Assembly (NCBI GenBank): GCA_024516035.1
Contig: CM044958.1
Location: 25,434,727 to 25,498,726, forward strand
DNA: 64,000 nt
Direction of reading: 5' to 3'
Source of the DNA: Bactericera cockerelli
Taxonomy: Eukaryota; Arthropoda; Insecta; Hemiptera; Triozidae
Shown here: positions 1 to 10,965 of the stretch, in pieces
Layout of the letters: each line of letters opens with the position of its first letter
Numbering within the stretch: position 1 is the stretch's first letter
The notes under the pieces: model-generated
Told to the model about the DNA's origin: nothing
Databases searched by the model: none
What the model saw: the letters and a program-made list of their open reading frames with translations, nothing else
Made by a program: the position numbers and the translations under genes

Positions 1-1260
1 GTAGCAATAGTTTCATAGGTTCAAACATTGTGATTCATGTTCTGCTCGTTTTTCAATAATTCCGGCCCCAGGCATGCTGGGTGAGGGGTGACGCGTATTA
101 ATGAGGCGATAATAATGACGAACTCCGTGTCCGTATGCCTTGCAACAGACTAACCAACATGATATGTATCATCTCCTAGTGGTGGTAATAATAACATTTA
201 TTATTTTTTACATGAAAAAGCACTTTTTATTTGAGATTCTTAGGATGGGAATTAACCCTATAAATATATAATCGCTGGGAATCTCACCAGACACTCACAT
301 CAACTTCACCAGCCTAGGTCGGGCCGGAAATGCCAACACATGTTCTTTATTTGAGAGGGCAAGTTTTTGTTAGTAAAACATGTCCAACCAGGTATTTGAA
401 CTCAGGGCCTCTGAGCAACATGAGCAGCAGTCGAAACCATTACGCTATGGAGGTTGGCATAACTCTCGCTGGTCATTCAATAATTTAAAATTATCTAAGG
501 TACTTAACGAACAGTAAAGATTATAGAGTTCACCCCATGGGAAGATCTAAACCCTACCATCCATGTGCTAGCACGAGCATCATACTCATTAGTCCTGATA
601 TTTTCAGGGTAAGATCTAACGGGAGAGGAAACCCATGATGCGTTTTATTTCAATTCCACGTGCAGGAGATTTCAATTCCACTGACTGACTGACTGATCAT
701 CGCTCTACAGCCCAAACCGTAATACCTAGCGAGCTGAAATTTGGTAGGTAGCTTTGTCTTATAATCTAGATGTGCAATAAGACGGAATTTTTCGAAATTC
801 TCACTACAAAACCTGCCATTGGCGAAAAAGGATTTTTTGCTTTCACGGCCATGCCTCGGCCCGCAAAGCGTGCGACAGCCCGCTAGTATCCTATAAGTGT
901 GATGTTAATGCGATTGTAAATTTCGCTAGGTATGATTTGACTGTTCTGTCGTGAGTAAATGTTCAAATAAAAGTGTAAATTTTTTAATATAATGTTGCAG
1001 GTAGGGTGTGCCAAATGGTCTCCAGAGGTATCACATTTGTTTTGAAATGGAAAATCCAAGTAGGTCTTCTATTCTCTTCTTTGATGCTATCAACACTGAT
1101 GTGGACAGAGACTTGTTTGTGTACATTAGAAAAGTTGTAGAATAAAAACATGCAATAGAATTTTCACATTAAAGATTTCTTCCAAAGATAATAAATAACT
1201 GAAAAACTTTGAGAGTCTGGACTGTGGTACTTACTACTTACTATTGATGTTTTCCTGAGT
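1..1260. other. No gene seen
   Basis: AT-rich DNA with the family IV SINE-like repeat at 290-480. Nothing else is supported. Confidence 0.5.
290..480 (-). mobile_element. SINE-like repeat, family IV
   Basis: It contains caacttcaccagcctaggtc, atttgaactcagggcctctg and gtcgaaaccattacgctatg. It matches the layout at 61105-61270; a tRNA-like B-box can be read on the minus strand. Confidence 0.5.
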
Positions 1261-1267
1261 GTTTTCC

Positions 1268-1455
1268 ACATATCCCGGTAAAGGCGGCACTCTGTGAATC
1301 CAGAGGTTCCAGAGGTCGCGGGTTCAAACCCAGCCGGGACATGACAAGTTGTCCTCCCATTAAGGATTTTTACCACATAATAATACGTCTCGGGCTTACT
1401 GCTGGAATAATGGAACTTGAAAGTCTTAATCGGGCATTATAAATAAGGCGATATT
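1268..1455 (+). mobile_element. tRNA-derived SINE, family II
   Basis: The head is tatcccggtaaaggcggcac with gcgggttcaaacccag, then a body with cgggcttactgctggaataa and the end aataaggcgatattatt. Other members: 14185-14395, 19905-20112, 24550-24766, 33648-33815. Confidence 0.75.
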
Positions 1456-1459
1456 ATTA

Positions 1460-2650
1460 TTAATATGTATTTTCACCTCATAAGTTGTAACGAATTGTTT
1501 ATGTATCTAGGACTTTTTGGTATTTTTCTTGTTTCTTTCCCACTATTAATACTTATGCTGTTTATGTTATTCATTTCTTAGAAGTTTTGTAGGAACATCT
1601 GAAAATTGTTGCTACTGCACTCTCTTTCTCAAATTAGTCTGGAGAAATGCATGCATTGGTTTTGATCTCATGGATCTCTTCTCTGCACGAGCTAAAGCTA
1701 GAAACTAGTGCCCTAGCCTTATCCGACTTGACTATTACCAATGAATGTTTACACTGGTACCAAGACTACCATGAAAGATTTTACACTAGAACCACCAACC
1801 AGTCATCTCTCAATCTCTCAGTCTCTACTAATATTGACCTTAATGTCTTCTGCAAATTCTTTATTGATAAAGTAATCGTGGGTTGGTTCATAGATATTAT
1901 ACAGACACACGATATTCATATGTGTACAATATTACATAGTGAAAATCATACCGACTGATTCATCAATCAGGAATGACAATAACAGATATGTATACACATC
2001 ATAATGTGCATCTGTAATCATCAATTGATATGTATGATGTTTTACCTTTCAAGTCCATCTAGGATTCTAGGTTATTAATATGCTAGACCCGTAACTTACA
2101 TGTAGGCAGAAGTTGGTATTTGATTTGGCACGGTGTTACTCAGCTAGCTCATAGTAACCGTTGTGTCGATTTCTATTTTTGAACCACAAATCGTAGGACC
2201 CGAGAACTGATTTAAAATTTTCATCACCATGACATTTTTTTATATGTACTCGTATGTGTATAAATATAATTATTTTATACACTATTTCGCGCCATAAAAA
2301 CAAGAGCCTGTTTTGTAGCTTCATCATTCCCCTGTAGGAGACATATTGGGCCCAGATACTTTTTTAAAAGTTTAGTTCGTGCACTGACGCTGCTAAAAAA
2401 AACTCTACATGCGAGATTTAAATTTGACTATTTTGGAAATCTGAAACTGTCATGTTTTCATTATTTTTCTTGTAATCTTTAGGCTTTTCAAATGCCGGTG
2501 TTTAAAATACCTACTTACTGACTTAGTTCTCAGAAGGTAATAGTGTTATTTTGAGAATTCAAAGTTGAATAAATATTTAGGGATCAAGGAAACCCCAAAA
2601 TAAACATCTTCTGTAAAATACATACTCGTCACAGACACCACAAACGTTCA
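1460..2650. other. No gene seen
   Basis: AT-rich DNA. A 103-codon frame at 1647-1958 has no recognisable motif or codon bias. Confidence 0.5.
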
Positions 2651-2654
2651 CGTA

Positions 2655-3385
2655 AAAACCATTCACGAATTCGGACACATGTAAATTCCCCCGGTTTTTT
2701 GAAAGGTTCGTATTTCCGGTTGTAAATTCCCCCGGTAAAATATTTGATTACCTGAGGGTTACATGGTAAACTCCCCCGATTCTGTACGTACAGGTATAAA
2801 ATTGTATATTGTAGGTATGTAGGCAATCTTTTTTTCCTTATAGGCATAGTTTTCAGTTAATGAACCGAGGCATGGCCTACATAGTATTTTACCTAACCCT
2901 ACTATAAACCGAAGGCATGGCCTTCATTGTATTTTACCTAACCCTGCTATAAACCCAAGGTATGGCCTTCATTGTATTTTACCTAACCCTACTATAAACC
3001 CAAGGCATGGCCTTCATTGTATTTTACCTAACCCTGCTATAAACCCAAGGCATGGCCTTCATTGTATTTTACCTAACCCTACTATAAACTCAAGGCATGG
3101 CCTTCATTGTATTTTCCCTAACCCTACTATAAACCCAAGGCATGGCCCTCATTGTATTTTACCTAACCCTACTATACACCCAAGGCATATCGAAACTTGA
3201 TTACAAATGTTCAATAAACTGACATTTTTGTTATTTTTTTTAGGTTGACCATCGGGGGAATTTACGTTATACCTTTTTTTTGCAATCGGGGGAATTTTCA
3301 TGTACCTTTTTAAGTCCCAAATTTGCAATCGGGGGAGTTTGTATGAAAGCGGGGGAATTTACAATCGCCCACGAATTCATGCATA
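2655..3385. mobile_element. Inverted-repeat element rich in GGGGGAATTTAC, with minisatellite core
   Basis: Left side: three copies of the taaattcccccgg type (2688, 2728, 2774). Right side: four copies of the inverse tcgggggaattt (3253-3351). The outer edges share acgaattc. A 45-bp minisatellite fills the centre. Confidence 0.6.
2864..3187. repeat. 45-bp minisatellite, about 7 units
   Basis: The unit is aaggcatggccttcattgta then ttttacctaaccctactata aaccc. The units differ by a few bases (ctactata/ctgctata). A lone diverged unit occurs at 7799-7855. Confidence 0.92.
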
Positions 3386-3389
3386 TTTC

Positions 3390-5920
3390 TCTGTAAAATG
3401 CAGTATCTACTCATGAATATGTCACATTATTTAATTTGAATTAATTCTTCTAGCTAAGGCACACCATGTTGAAAAAGGGCCAAGTCATGTTTCTTCGAAT
3501 ATTTGTAAATGACATGAGCGGAGTGACATATGGGAACATCTCGCACGATCATCTCTCTGTTTATTCAGTGGAATTTCCGAGTTAATCGCGGTACCCGCCA
3601 TATAGAAAAGCATCATAGAATAAATAAAATGTAAAAAACACACAAATTAGACTAAATCCGTTCTACGGGCTGCGAGAAAATAAATAATAATTTAAAGCAA
3701 ATATGGCACATTTTACAGTCCCCTGGCACCACTATGTATTCAGACGTCAAATTGAACTAGTCAATTATACAATAGTTGTCGAGAACGTCGAAATATTGTC
3801 TTCGAAAATGTCCAAACCACACAATGCTTTCACGGTACAAATATTGGTTCTCTAAGCTCTAGTCAAGTGGTCATCCCAGCACATCTGTCCCGTTTTACTA
3901 CTTTCACGTTATTAAACGGTATTGTACAGAATTTCCTTTTGGTGATATGTAATAATCTTATATTGTATGGTATGTCTGTCTGATTGCTTATACAAAAATG
4001 ATTTATTTGTGTGACACTGTGTTCTAAAGCGAGAACCAAATCCAATTGAGCTAAATTTGGCACCAAACCCTGACTAATTTAAGTATTTTTGCTATTCAGA
4101 CTGCTTTTTTTTTTTTTTTCAAAAGTTGCGCTTTTTACTGAACTTTTGAACAAAAATTGGCATATATACCTACGGAAGAACAAGTCCGATTTAGCTTAAA
4201 TTTAGTATGCTTAAATTCCTATTTCTTTAGCTTAAATTCCTATTTCTGTAATCATCCTAATGGCAGTGTTAAGAAGCTTTTAAGCTTCTAAATGTTTATG
4301 TAATCTATCTATTATAAAGATCCATTACATTAAGTAGATGTATTTTATATAAAAACTAGCCGTTTGCCCGTGCTTTGCAACGGGACTAAATTTCAAATTT
4401 ACTAAGGCATGGCCGTACTGCTGGACAGCAATGCCTTTTTGAACTTTTTATAATTTTTCTGGACAAAGCGATAATGGTTTTGGGGGGGTCAATTCTGAGA
4501 CACTTTTCGCTATCTCTTACCGTTTTGGCTAAACAACTCCGGACAAACAAACAAACAAACATAGGTAGGTAGGTAGGTAGGTTGGTAGGTAGTCCTTTTT
4601 TCTGTTTTATATATAGAGATAAAAACATTAATTTCGGCACCTGTTTGGTTCGTCTGATCTAAGACCTGTTTTAAGTCTGAGCTGATGGGTGCCGGTAGGT
4701 AAATCGATATATTGAGACCTTAATTACAGTCAATGATGGTATAAATTATATTTTTTGCAGATATCCTTACTTTTTTATTTTCCCACGGCATGACTCACCC
4801 AAGGAATTTCCTAGAATTTCGTTTGAGTTGTGTCACATGTCCCTTTTTTCGCACGAAAAATATAATAATAGAATAGATCCGTCGCCATAGTGCCCGGCAT
4901 ATCATTTTAAACCACGATCTCATTCTGCGCCCTTTGCTTGGCCGAGTGGCATCTTCTGATAACGCATCCAACTGGTTAGGCATTGTTTAGAAGAGCAGTG
5001 TCAGTTATTCACTGTCATTAGTGTCACTCGGTTCGGTGTCAGCCTTGATTCCCGCAGTGTTAAGTCATGAAGTTCCCGATCTAGCGGATCTAGTGCGATT
5101 TTACTTCTTGGAAAGTTGGCGTCTTAGATTGCTGTTTCTTTGACAAAATAAATAATGAAGGAACAAATTATTTAACTTTAACAATTATAACCTCAGTGAT
5201 ATTTTCATATAACTGTCAGAGTTCCGACGAGTATTCAATTAAACGGTAGTGATTTTTTTTATTTATTAATCTATCCAGTTGCCAATTTTTGTTCATCCTT
5301 TCACTTTCAGTTCAAAATACATGGAGTGATTTTAAAAATTTAATCCATCCAGTTGTCTATTTTTGTCGAAAGCTTTTGAGTTCAAAATACATACCTATAT
5401 ACTAACTTATATTTAAATCTGTTAGTGTAACTCTCTCGTACAATGAAATGACTCCTATTACCTTTTCTTAATAAAAATTTGAAAAGCAAAATTTTCAGCC
5501 TTTGTCTTCGCTTAAATTATCATTCATATTTGACTGGTTTTTTCCTTGTTGAGTATTATTTTACCCCTTTCCTTCTTTTGTGCACCAATGAAACTGAAAG
5601 CCAAGAAAAAAGTAAGTAAAACACAGGATAAATTATCTATAATTTTTTTTTTTTTTTTACAAAAACGAACACAATACTATTCTAATATTAGAAATTCATC
5701 AAAAGTAAAATGCTTTCTCTTGAATCATACTTGGACATCCGAGCTGACAGATGGAAAAGCTGACAGACAGATTACTATCCAGAAAGACAGGGTAGCTTTT
5801 TTTTCAGGGAATATCAGCCCTGAAAAAAAAGTTATACATTTGTCTTCAAAAACTCCATAACTTTCCATAATCAATGGAGGTACCTATAAATATAGGTAGG
5901 GCCTATTCATATTTTTAAGA
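3390..5920. other. No gene seen apart from the repeat at 4340-4622
   Basis: AT-rich DNA with poly(T) runs. The frame at 5546-5860 is low-complexity and not credible. Confidence 0.5.
4340..4622. repeat. Dispersed repeat starting aaaaactagccgtttgcccg
   Basis: A common insect repeat layout: tagccgtttgcccgtgcttt ... caaacaaacaaacataggta, a GTAG microsatellite, then atatatagagat. A related, inverted and decayed copy is at 28575-28812 (ends gcagcccgctagc). The class is uncertain. Confidence 0.55.
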
Positions 5921-5924
5921 ATAT

Positions 5925-6121
5925 GCTTCTTTTTATTTATTTTATTTAGAAACACTTTATTAGTAGAACATACAGACAAATTCAGACAAATAATGGGAAA
6001 AAGTAAATATAAAAATGACAATAATAATAATATAACACAAGAAAAAAATAAATAAAATATATACATATGTCCTAACTAAAGGGCGGGGTTATTGCCTATG
6101 GCAATCTCTTCCACCCAACCC
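5925..6121 (-). mobile_element. LINE 3' tail
   Basis: On the minus strand the sequence reads gggtggaagagattgcc, ataaccccgccctttagtta, then an AT-rich tail with aataaagtgtttctaaataa repeats. The same tail recurs at 7930-8098, 17193-17328 and in the 8.2-kb units. This is typical of a 5'-truncated non-LTR retrotransposon. Confidence 0.7.
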
Positions 6122-6146
6122 TTTTTTCTTTTCATCAGAAAATCAA

Positions 6147-6303
6147 ATTTACCGTTGAAAATAAGCGATTTTTTTATATCCGTTTGTTTAATTTTTATTG
6201 TTGATTTGCGCGTTAAAAGTTAAAAACAAATTTACGGTTGAAGATAAGCGATTTTTTTATATCCGTTTGTTTAATTTTTATTGTTGATTTGCGCATTAAA
6301 AAG
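6147..6303. repeat. Two-copy tandem repeat of about 80 bp
   Basis: The block aagcgatttttttatatccg ... ttgatttgcgc occurs twice in a row with a few changes. The following text (agagactgacagatacacac) is a degraded dispersed repeat. Confidence 0.85.
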
Positions 6304-6806
6304 AGACTGACAGATACACACATGAACAAAGTTGCTCAAGATACGATTGTCTCTTGTTAATTTTGAGAAAAAATAGTTAGGTATTAATGGTATTATATGT
6401 ATACGTATACAATAACGAACACAATATCGAGATATTTAGACTTGAGTAAAAATTCTAAACCTTTTTAAACTTGAGAAATTAGAAAGCCAATTCACTGAAG
6501 TATTGCTTCCGATAATATCTAAGTTCCGCACATATGTACCTATGTATATCAATGCCAGAGATGTCACAGCATTATTTTCTGAGGAACTTTCTTCCATTAT
6601 CACGAGATCTAGAAACATCTCGACGCAGATTTGAGAGACTTTCTAATAGTAATTTTAAGCGAACTACTTTTAATCATTACCATCATCAATACTGCTACAG
6701 TTCTTTGTGGTTGTGCGGTTTGACATACATGTCTTAACTACCACGGATAAAGTCAAGAGAAAATTGCAAGCATTTTTTTTTTTCTTCTTTAAGTAGTTCT
6801 CCTTAA

Positions 6807-6880
6807 AGCGCACGATTAGCTCAGTGGTTAAGCACTCTCTTGTTATGCGGAAGTTCCCGGGTTCGATCTCCCAAGCTGAC
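6807..6880 (+). other. tRNA-like remnant, not a functional tRNA
   Basis: It has an A-box-like tagctcagtggttaagcac and B-box-like gggttcgatctcc, but the acceptor ends do not pair (gcacgat against agctgac). Confidence 0.45.
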
Positions 6881-9775
6881 AAAATAATTGTATTTTAAAT
6901 TTGGTTACAGTTGATAAATAGGGATACCTTCTTTTTTTTCTGGACATTTCATAACCTCCTGAGTGACATAGGTTTTGTGTCTGTCTATCTGTTAAAGGCA
7001 TTTAAAGGCACTAAAATTTTTGTTTTTATACATATTAGTGTTTTACATTGTGCATTTGTAATTATTTTTAATGGTTGAACACTCCTGCTGTAGCAAAGGC
7101 GCAGAGCAGTGGCCCAAACAAACGCAAGAAAATCGTTTTCTTTTCAATGATCCCAACTTGTTTGGTTCGATTATTGATTACATGATTATGGTGTGTGTGA
7201 AAGTCGGTTAGTTCCATGAATAGATAGCCCGTATCAATCCTATCACTGTACTCTTGTATCCTCTAGATAGGAAGCTACGAAATCATCAATCTGCAAACCG
7301 TGTGGTCATGTGATGGACATGACAGTTCATTTCCCACATCTCTGCTGGTATGTGGTTCATTTTCCATTATGTGAACAGTTAGGCCTTACTGTCAATGCCT
7401 CTACGTACTGCGTGCTCGTATAACACATACATAATACATTGTATACTAATACCTACCTATCTCTGGAAATGAGAAGAGAAACATCAGCATTTATTTTACA
7501 TTTAACTATAAAATTTTGAGAGTTGAGACCCAGGTGATATTACCACTGATGATGGCTGGATATCGACTGTGAGACTGACCACGCAAGTGCGTTCAAGAAA
7601 AACTGATTAGAGACCGCCTTACTTTTGACTAATTTTTAGCCTAATTTATCTGTGCTATCATGAGAAGAACCTATTATAACACATGTATACTGTCAGGTAC
7701 AATAATTTTTGGACTCAAAACCTGGAGTTTAATGATTCAAGTCCTATAGTACGGTATATTTTAGCGGCCTACACCCGAGTTACGTACGGCCGGCCGGGGG
7801 CATGGCCCTAAACTTATTTTTCCTAACCCTACTTTACACAAAGAGGCATTGCCGTACGTCCTTTAGTGAGGCGGATTTAAAGCACTGTGATATCACTCTT
7901 GTGATAAACAGAAATTATTAGTTGAGTTGAGGTCTTTTTTTTACACTTTATTGATAGGACATATTATATACAATACAATATAATTAGAAGAAGAAAAAAA
8001 AAAATGATAAAAAAAAAAATATATACATAATATATGTCCTAACTAAAGGGCGGGGTTATTGCCTTAGGCAATCTCTTCCACCCAACCCTTGTCACCTATT
8101 GTCTGCTAGACTCCGGCCCTAGTCCTTATCTTCCACATCCAGCGTGTCAGATTCCAGCCTTATCCATTCAGTGAGGAATCTCCTGTTCTCTTCCTCTTAG
8201 TAGGCGCGTTATCAGGAAAATTCATATTGAAATTTCAGTTGTCTTAGAGACTTGTACAGATTCAATCAATATAAGTATTATTTACACATTAAATATAAAG
8301 TAATTACGATTACATACACAATTACTTTATATATGTACATGAATATTTAAAAACAAAACTTAATTTCTATATGACTACCCTTACGTCCAAAGTGATATCA
8401 TTGATAGTGGTTTATGGTGAGGGTGGGGTTAACTAATCCAAACTGTCTGTATAAATAAACCACACTTCCAGGTACACTAATTCACACTAATATGTTAACT
8501 AATATACCACTTCCTGATACACTTGTAATCATCACATCAGCATGTATTGTAATTCAACACTATCAACCAAATGACGTGTTGTTATTGCTGATTGTAACCA
8601 TATGGGTCGAATCTTGTTTTCACTCTGAAATCAAGTTAATGAATTGGCACCTACATACATATTTGTACTAATATAGACTTGAACCCACGACCCAGTGGTT
8701 CAGCGAAGCTCGGGTCTCTTGTGATAGATGACGTCATTCGACGCGGCGTGGCGTGGCTATCAGATGACCAACTCTCTGATAAGAGCCACATTACATGGCT
8801 ATGATACGGCTGCTGATCCTAGCCAGGTAATATCGACTTACACGGTGCCGTCAATAGCAGCTAGGCCAGGATTCAGGAAGGAAAGAAGGTGTGTCAAGGG
8901 GGTGCGGATTTATACAACTGTTCCTCAGTTTCTATCGTAAGCCTGAGAAGTGAAAACTCTTTTGACCACTGGTTATAAATATTTACTACCTGACTGTGGT
9001 ATTTACAACTGTCTTTTGCATAGACTATCTGATAAGGGATATGCGAATATTAATTTGATCTTTTCTGATTTCCTAATATCTGACCTGTTGTAACATCAAT
9101 AATATCAAAATAATGATGAATAGTCTGACTTAAAAAAATTACCTCTTGTAATTTATTTATATGTTTAGCTTAAAGATCCTAATTTGAGTGCCCATCTGGG
9201 ATTTTGGTCGAGTTTTCTGTCCTGAAATTGGAGTGATATAATTTATACTATACATAAAATTTATATACATTAGATCCTCTATAAACTGGATCTCGCGGAG
9301 AGAGATGAGATGAAATCACTCACCTCTGACAATAATATGTATAGTTTGCATAGTAATGTAGATACATATATTAATTATATTATGTATGTTTCTAGAAACT
9401 TCCTACTTGCTATTATAAACAGGCAGATATCACGTTCTACCGTAACCTGAGTTGTACCTACATCTATCATGTGCTTTCACTGTAGACTACAGGAAAATTC
9501 AGTGAATAAAGAATTCTGGGAAATCTATATTTGTTACTTAGTAATAATGCTTTTATCTTTAAAACAAGAAAAAGGTTATTTTTACGGAAAAGGTTTAGAG
9601 GAATAGGAAAAGGATACAACAAAAAAACACCCTCGTAATGTGTAGGTAGATATTTATAAAAATGTGCCCTTAAAACAGGAGAATTCCCAAAGGTTGGACT
9701 AAGTATACCTTCCTGATTGACCAGCGCTGTTCGATGATACCACCTAAAAACTGAGAGAAGTTTCCATAACACCCC
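6881..9775. other. No gene seen apart from a LINE tail
   Basis: The rhotekin N-terminal exon could lie here or further upstream. A short frame at 8728-8940 has no family match I recognise. Confidence 0.45.
7930..8098 (-). mobile_element. LINE 3' tail
   Basis: Same family as 5925-6121, with the conserved ctaactaaagggcggggtta block on the plus strand. Confidence 0.7.
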
Positions 9776-9781
9776 GTTCTT

Positions 9782-10745
9782 ACAATAACACCCTGTGTTA
9801 CTGTAACTTACAATGTTTAACTCTGCATATCTTGTAACACCCTGTGTTACTGTAACTTACAATGTTTAACTCTGCATATCTTGTAACACCCTGTGTTACT
9901 GTAACTTACAATGTTTAACTCTGCATATCTTGTAACACCCTGTGTTACTGTAACTTACAATGTTCAACTCTGCATATCTTGTAACACCCTGTGTTACTGT
10001 AACTTACAATGTTTAACTCTGCATATCTTGTAACACCCTGTGTTACTGTAACTTACAATGTTCAACTCTGCATATCTTGTAAAACCCCGTTCTTACAATA
10101 ACACCCTGTGTTACTGTAACTTACATTGTTCAACTCTGCATATTTTGTAAAACCCCGTTCTTACAATAACACCCTGTGTTACTGTAACTTACAATGTTTA
10201 AGTCTACGTATCTTGTAACATCCCTATCTTACAATAACACCCTGTGTTACTGTAACTTACAATGTTTAACTCTGAATGCATATCTTGTAACTTCCCGTTC
10301 TTACAATAACACCCTGTGTTACTGTAACTTACAATGTTTAACTCTGAATGCATATCTTGTAACAACCCGTTCTTACAATAACACCCTGTGTTACTGTAAC
10401 TTACAATGTTTTACTCTGCATGCATATCTTGTAACAACCCGTTCTTACAATAACACCCTGTGTTACTGTAACTTACAATGTTTAACTCTGCATATCTTGT
10501 AACACCCCCTTCTTACATTAACACCCTGTGTTACTGTAACTTATAATGTTTAACTCTGAATGCATATCTTGTAACAACCCGTTCTTACAATAACACCCTG
10601 TGTTACTGTAACTTACAATGTTTAACTCTGCATATCTTGTAACACCCTGTGTTACTGTAACTTACAATGTTCAACTCTGCATATCTTGTAACACCCTGTG
10701 TTACTGTAACTTACAATGTTCAACTCTGCATATCTTGTAACACCC
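9782..10745. repeat. 49-bp minisatellite with a longer variant, 16 units
   Basis: The unit runs taacaccctgtgttactgta then acttacaatgtttaactctg catatcttg. A 70-75 bp variant adds aacaacccgttcttacaat. I count 16 occurrences of the caccctgtgttactg core. It ends inside the acceptor region of rhotekin exon A. Confidence 0.95.
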
Positions 10746-10768
10746 CGTTCATCCTCTCTTGTCCACAG

Positions 10769-10965
10769 GAATATGATCTGGAGCAGAAAATCGATCTTGA
10801 AATCAAAATGCGGGAGGGAACCACCAAACTGTTGGCGGCCTGCAAGCACCAAGCTCAGACACTCGAGGCCGCCAAGAACCTCCTCACCTCCAACGAGCGC
10901 ATGTCCGCCTACATGGCAGAGCTGCAGAGGCGGAAGAAGGACATGCCTCCGCCGCGTATGAATGG
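10769..10965 (+). CDS. Rtkn: Rhotekin exon A: HR1 Rho-binding domain
   Basis: The acceptor is cttgtccacag and the donor is GG|gtgagt. The exon opens in phase 0 with EYDLEQKIDLEIKMREGT and ends in phase 2. It encodes the antiparallel helical HR1 region that contacts Rho. The acceptor follows directly after the 49-bp minisatellite, whose last unit merges into the polypyrimidine tract. Confidence 0.92.

Noticed and set aside
1647..1958. 103-codon frame in the 5' region as the missing rhotekin N-terminus
   Set aside because: The sequence has no resemblance to the segment before HR1 and no suitable donor in phase was found.
5546..5860. 104-codon frame
   Set aside because: Low-complexity lysine/phenylalanine-rich text over A/T runs, with no homology cue.
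9782..10745. Regular repeats resembling a CRISPR array
   Set aside because: The units are contiguous minisatellite copies with no unique spacers, in a eukaryotic intron.
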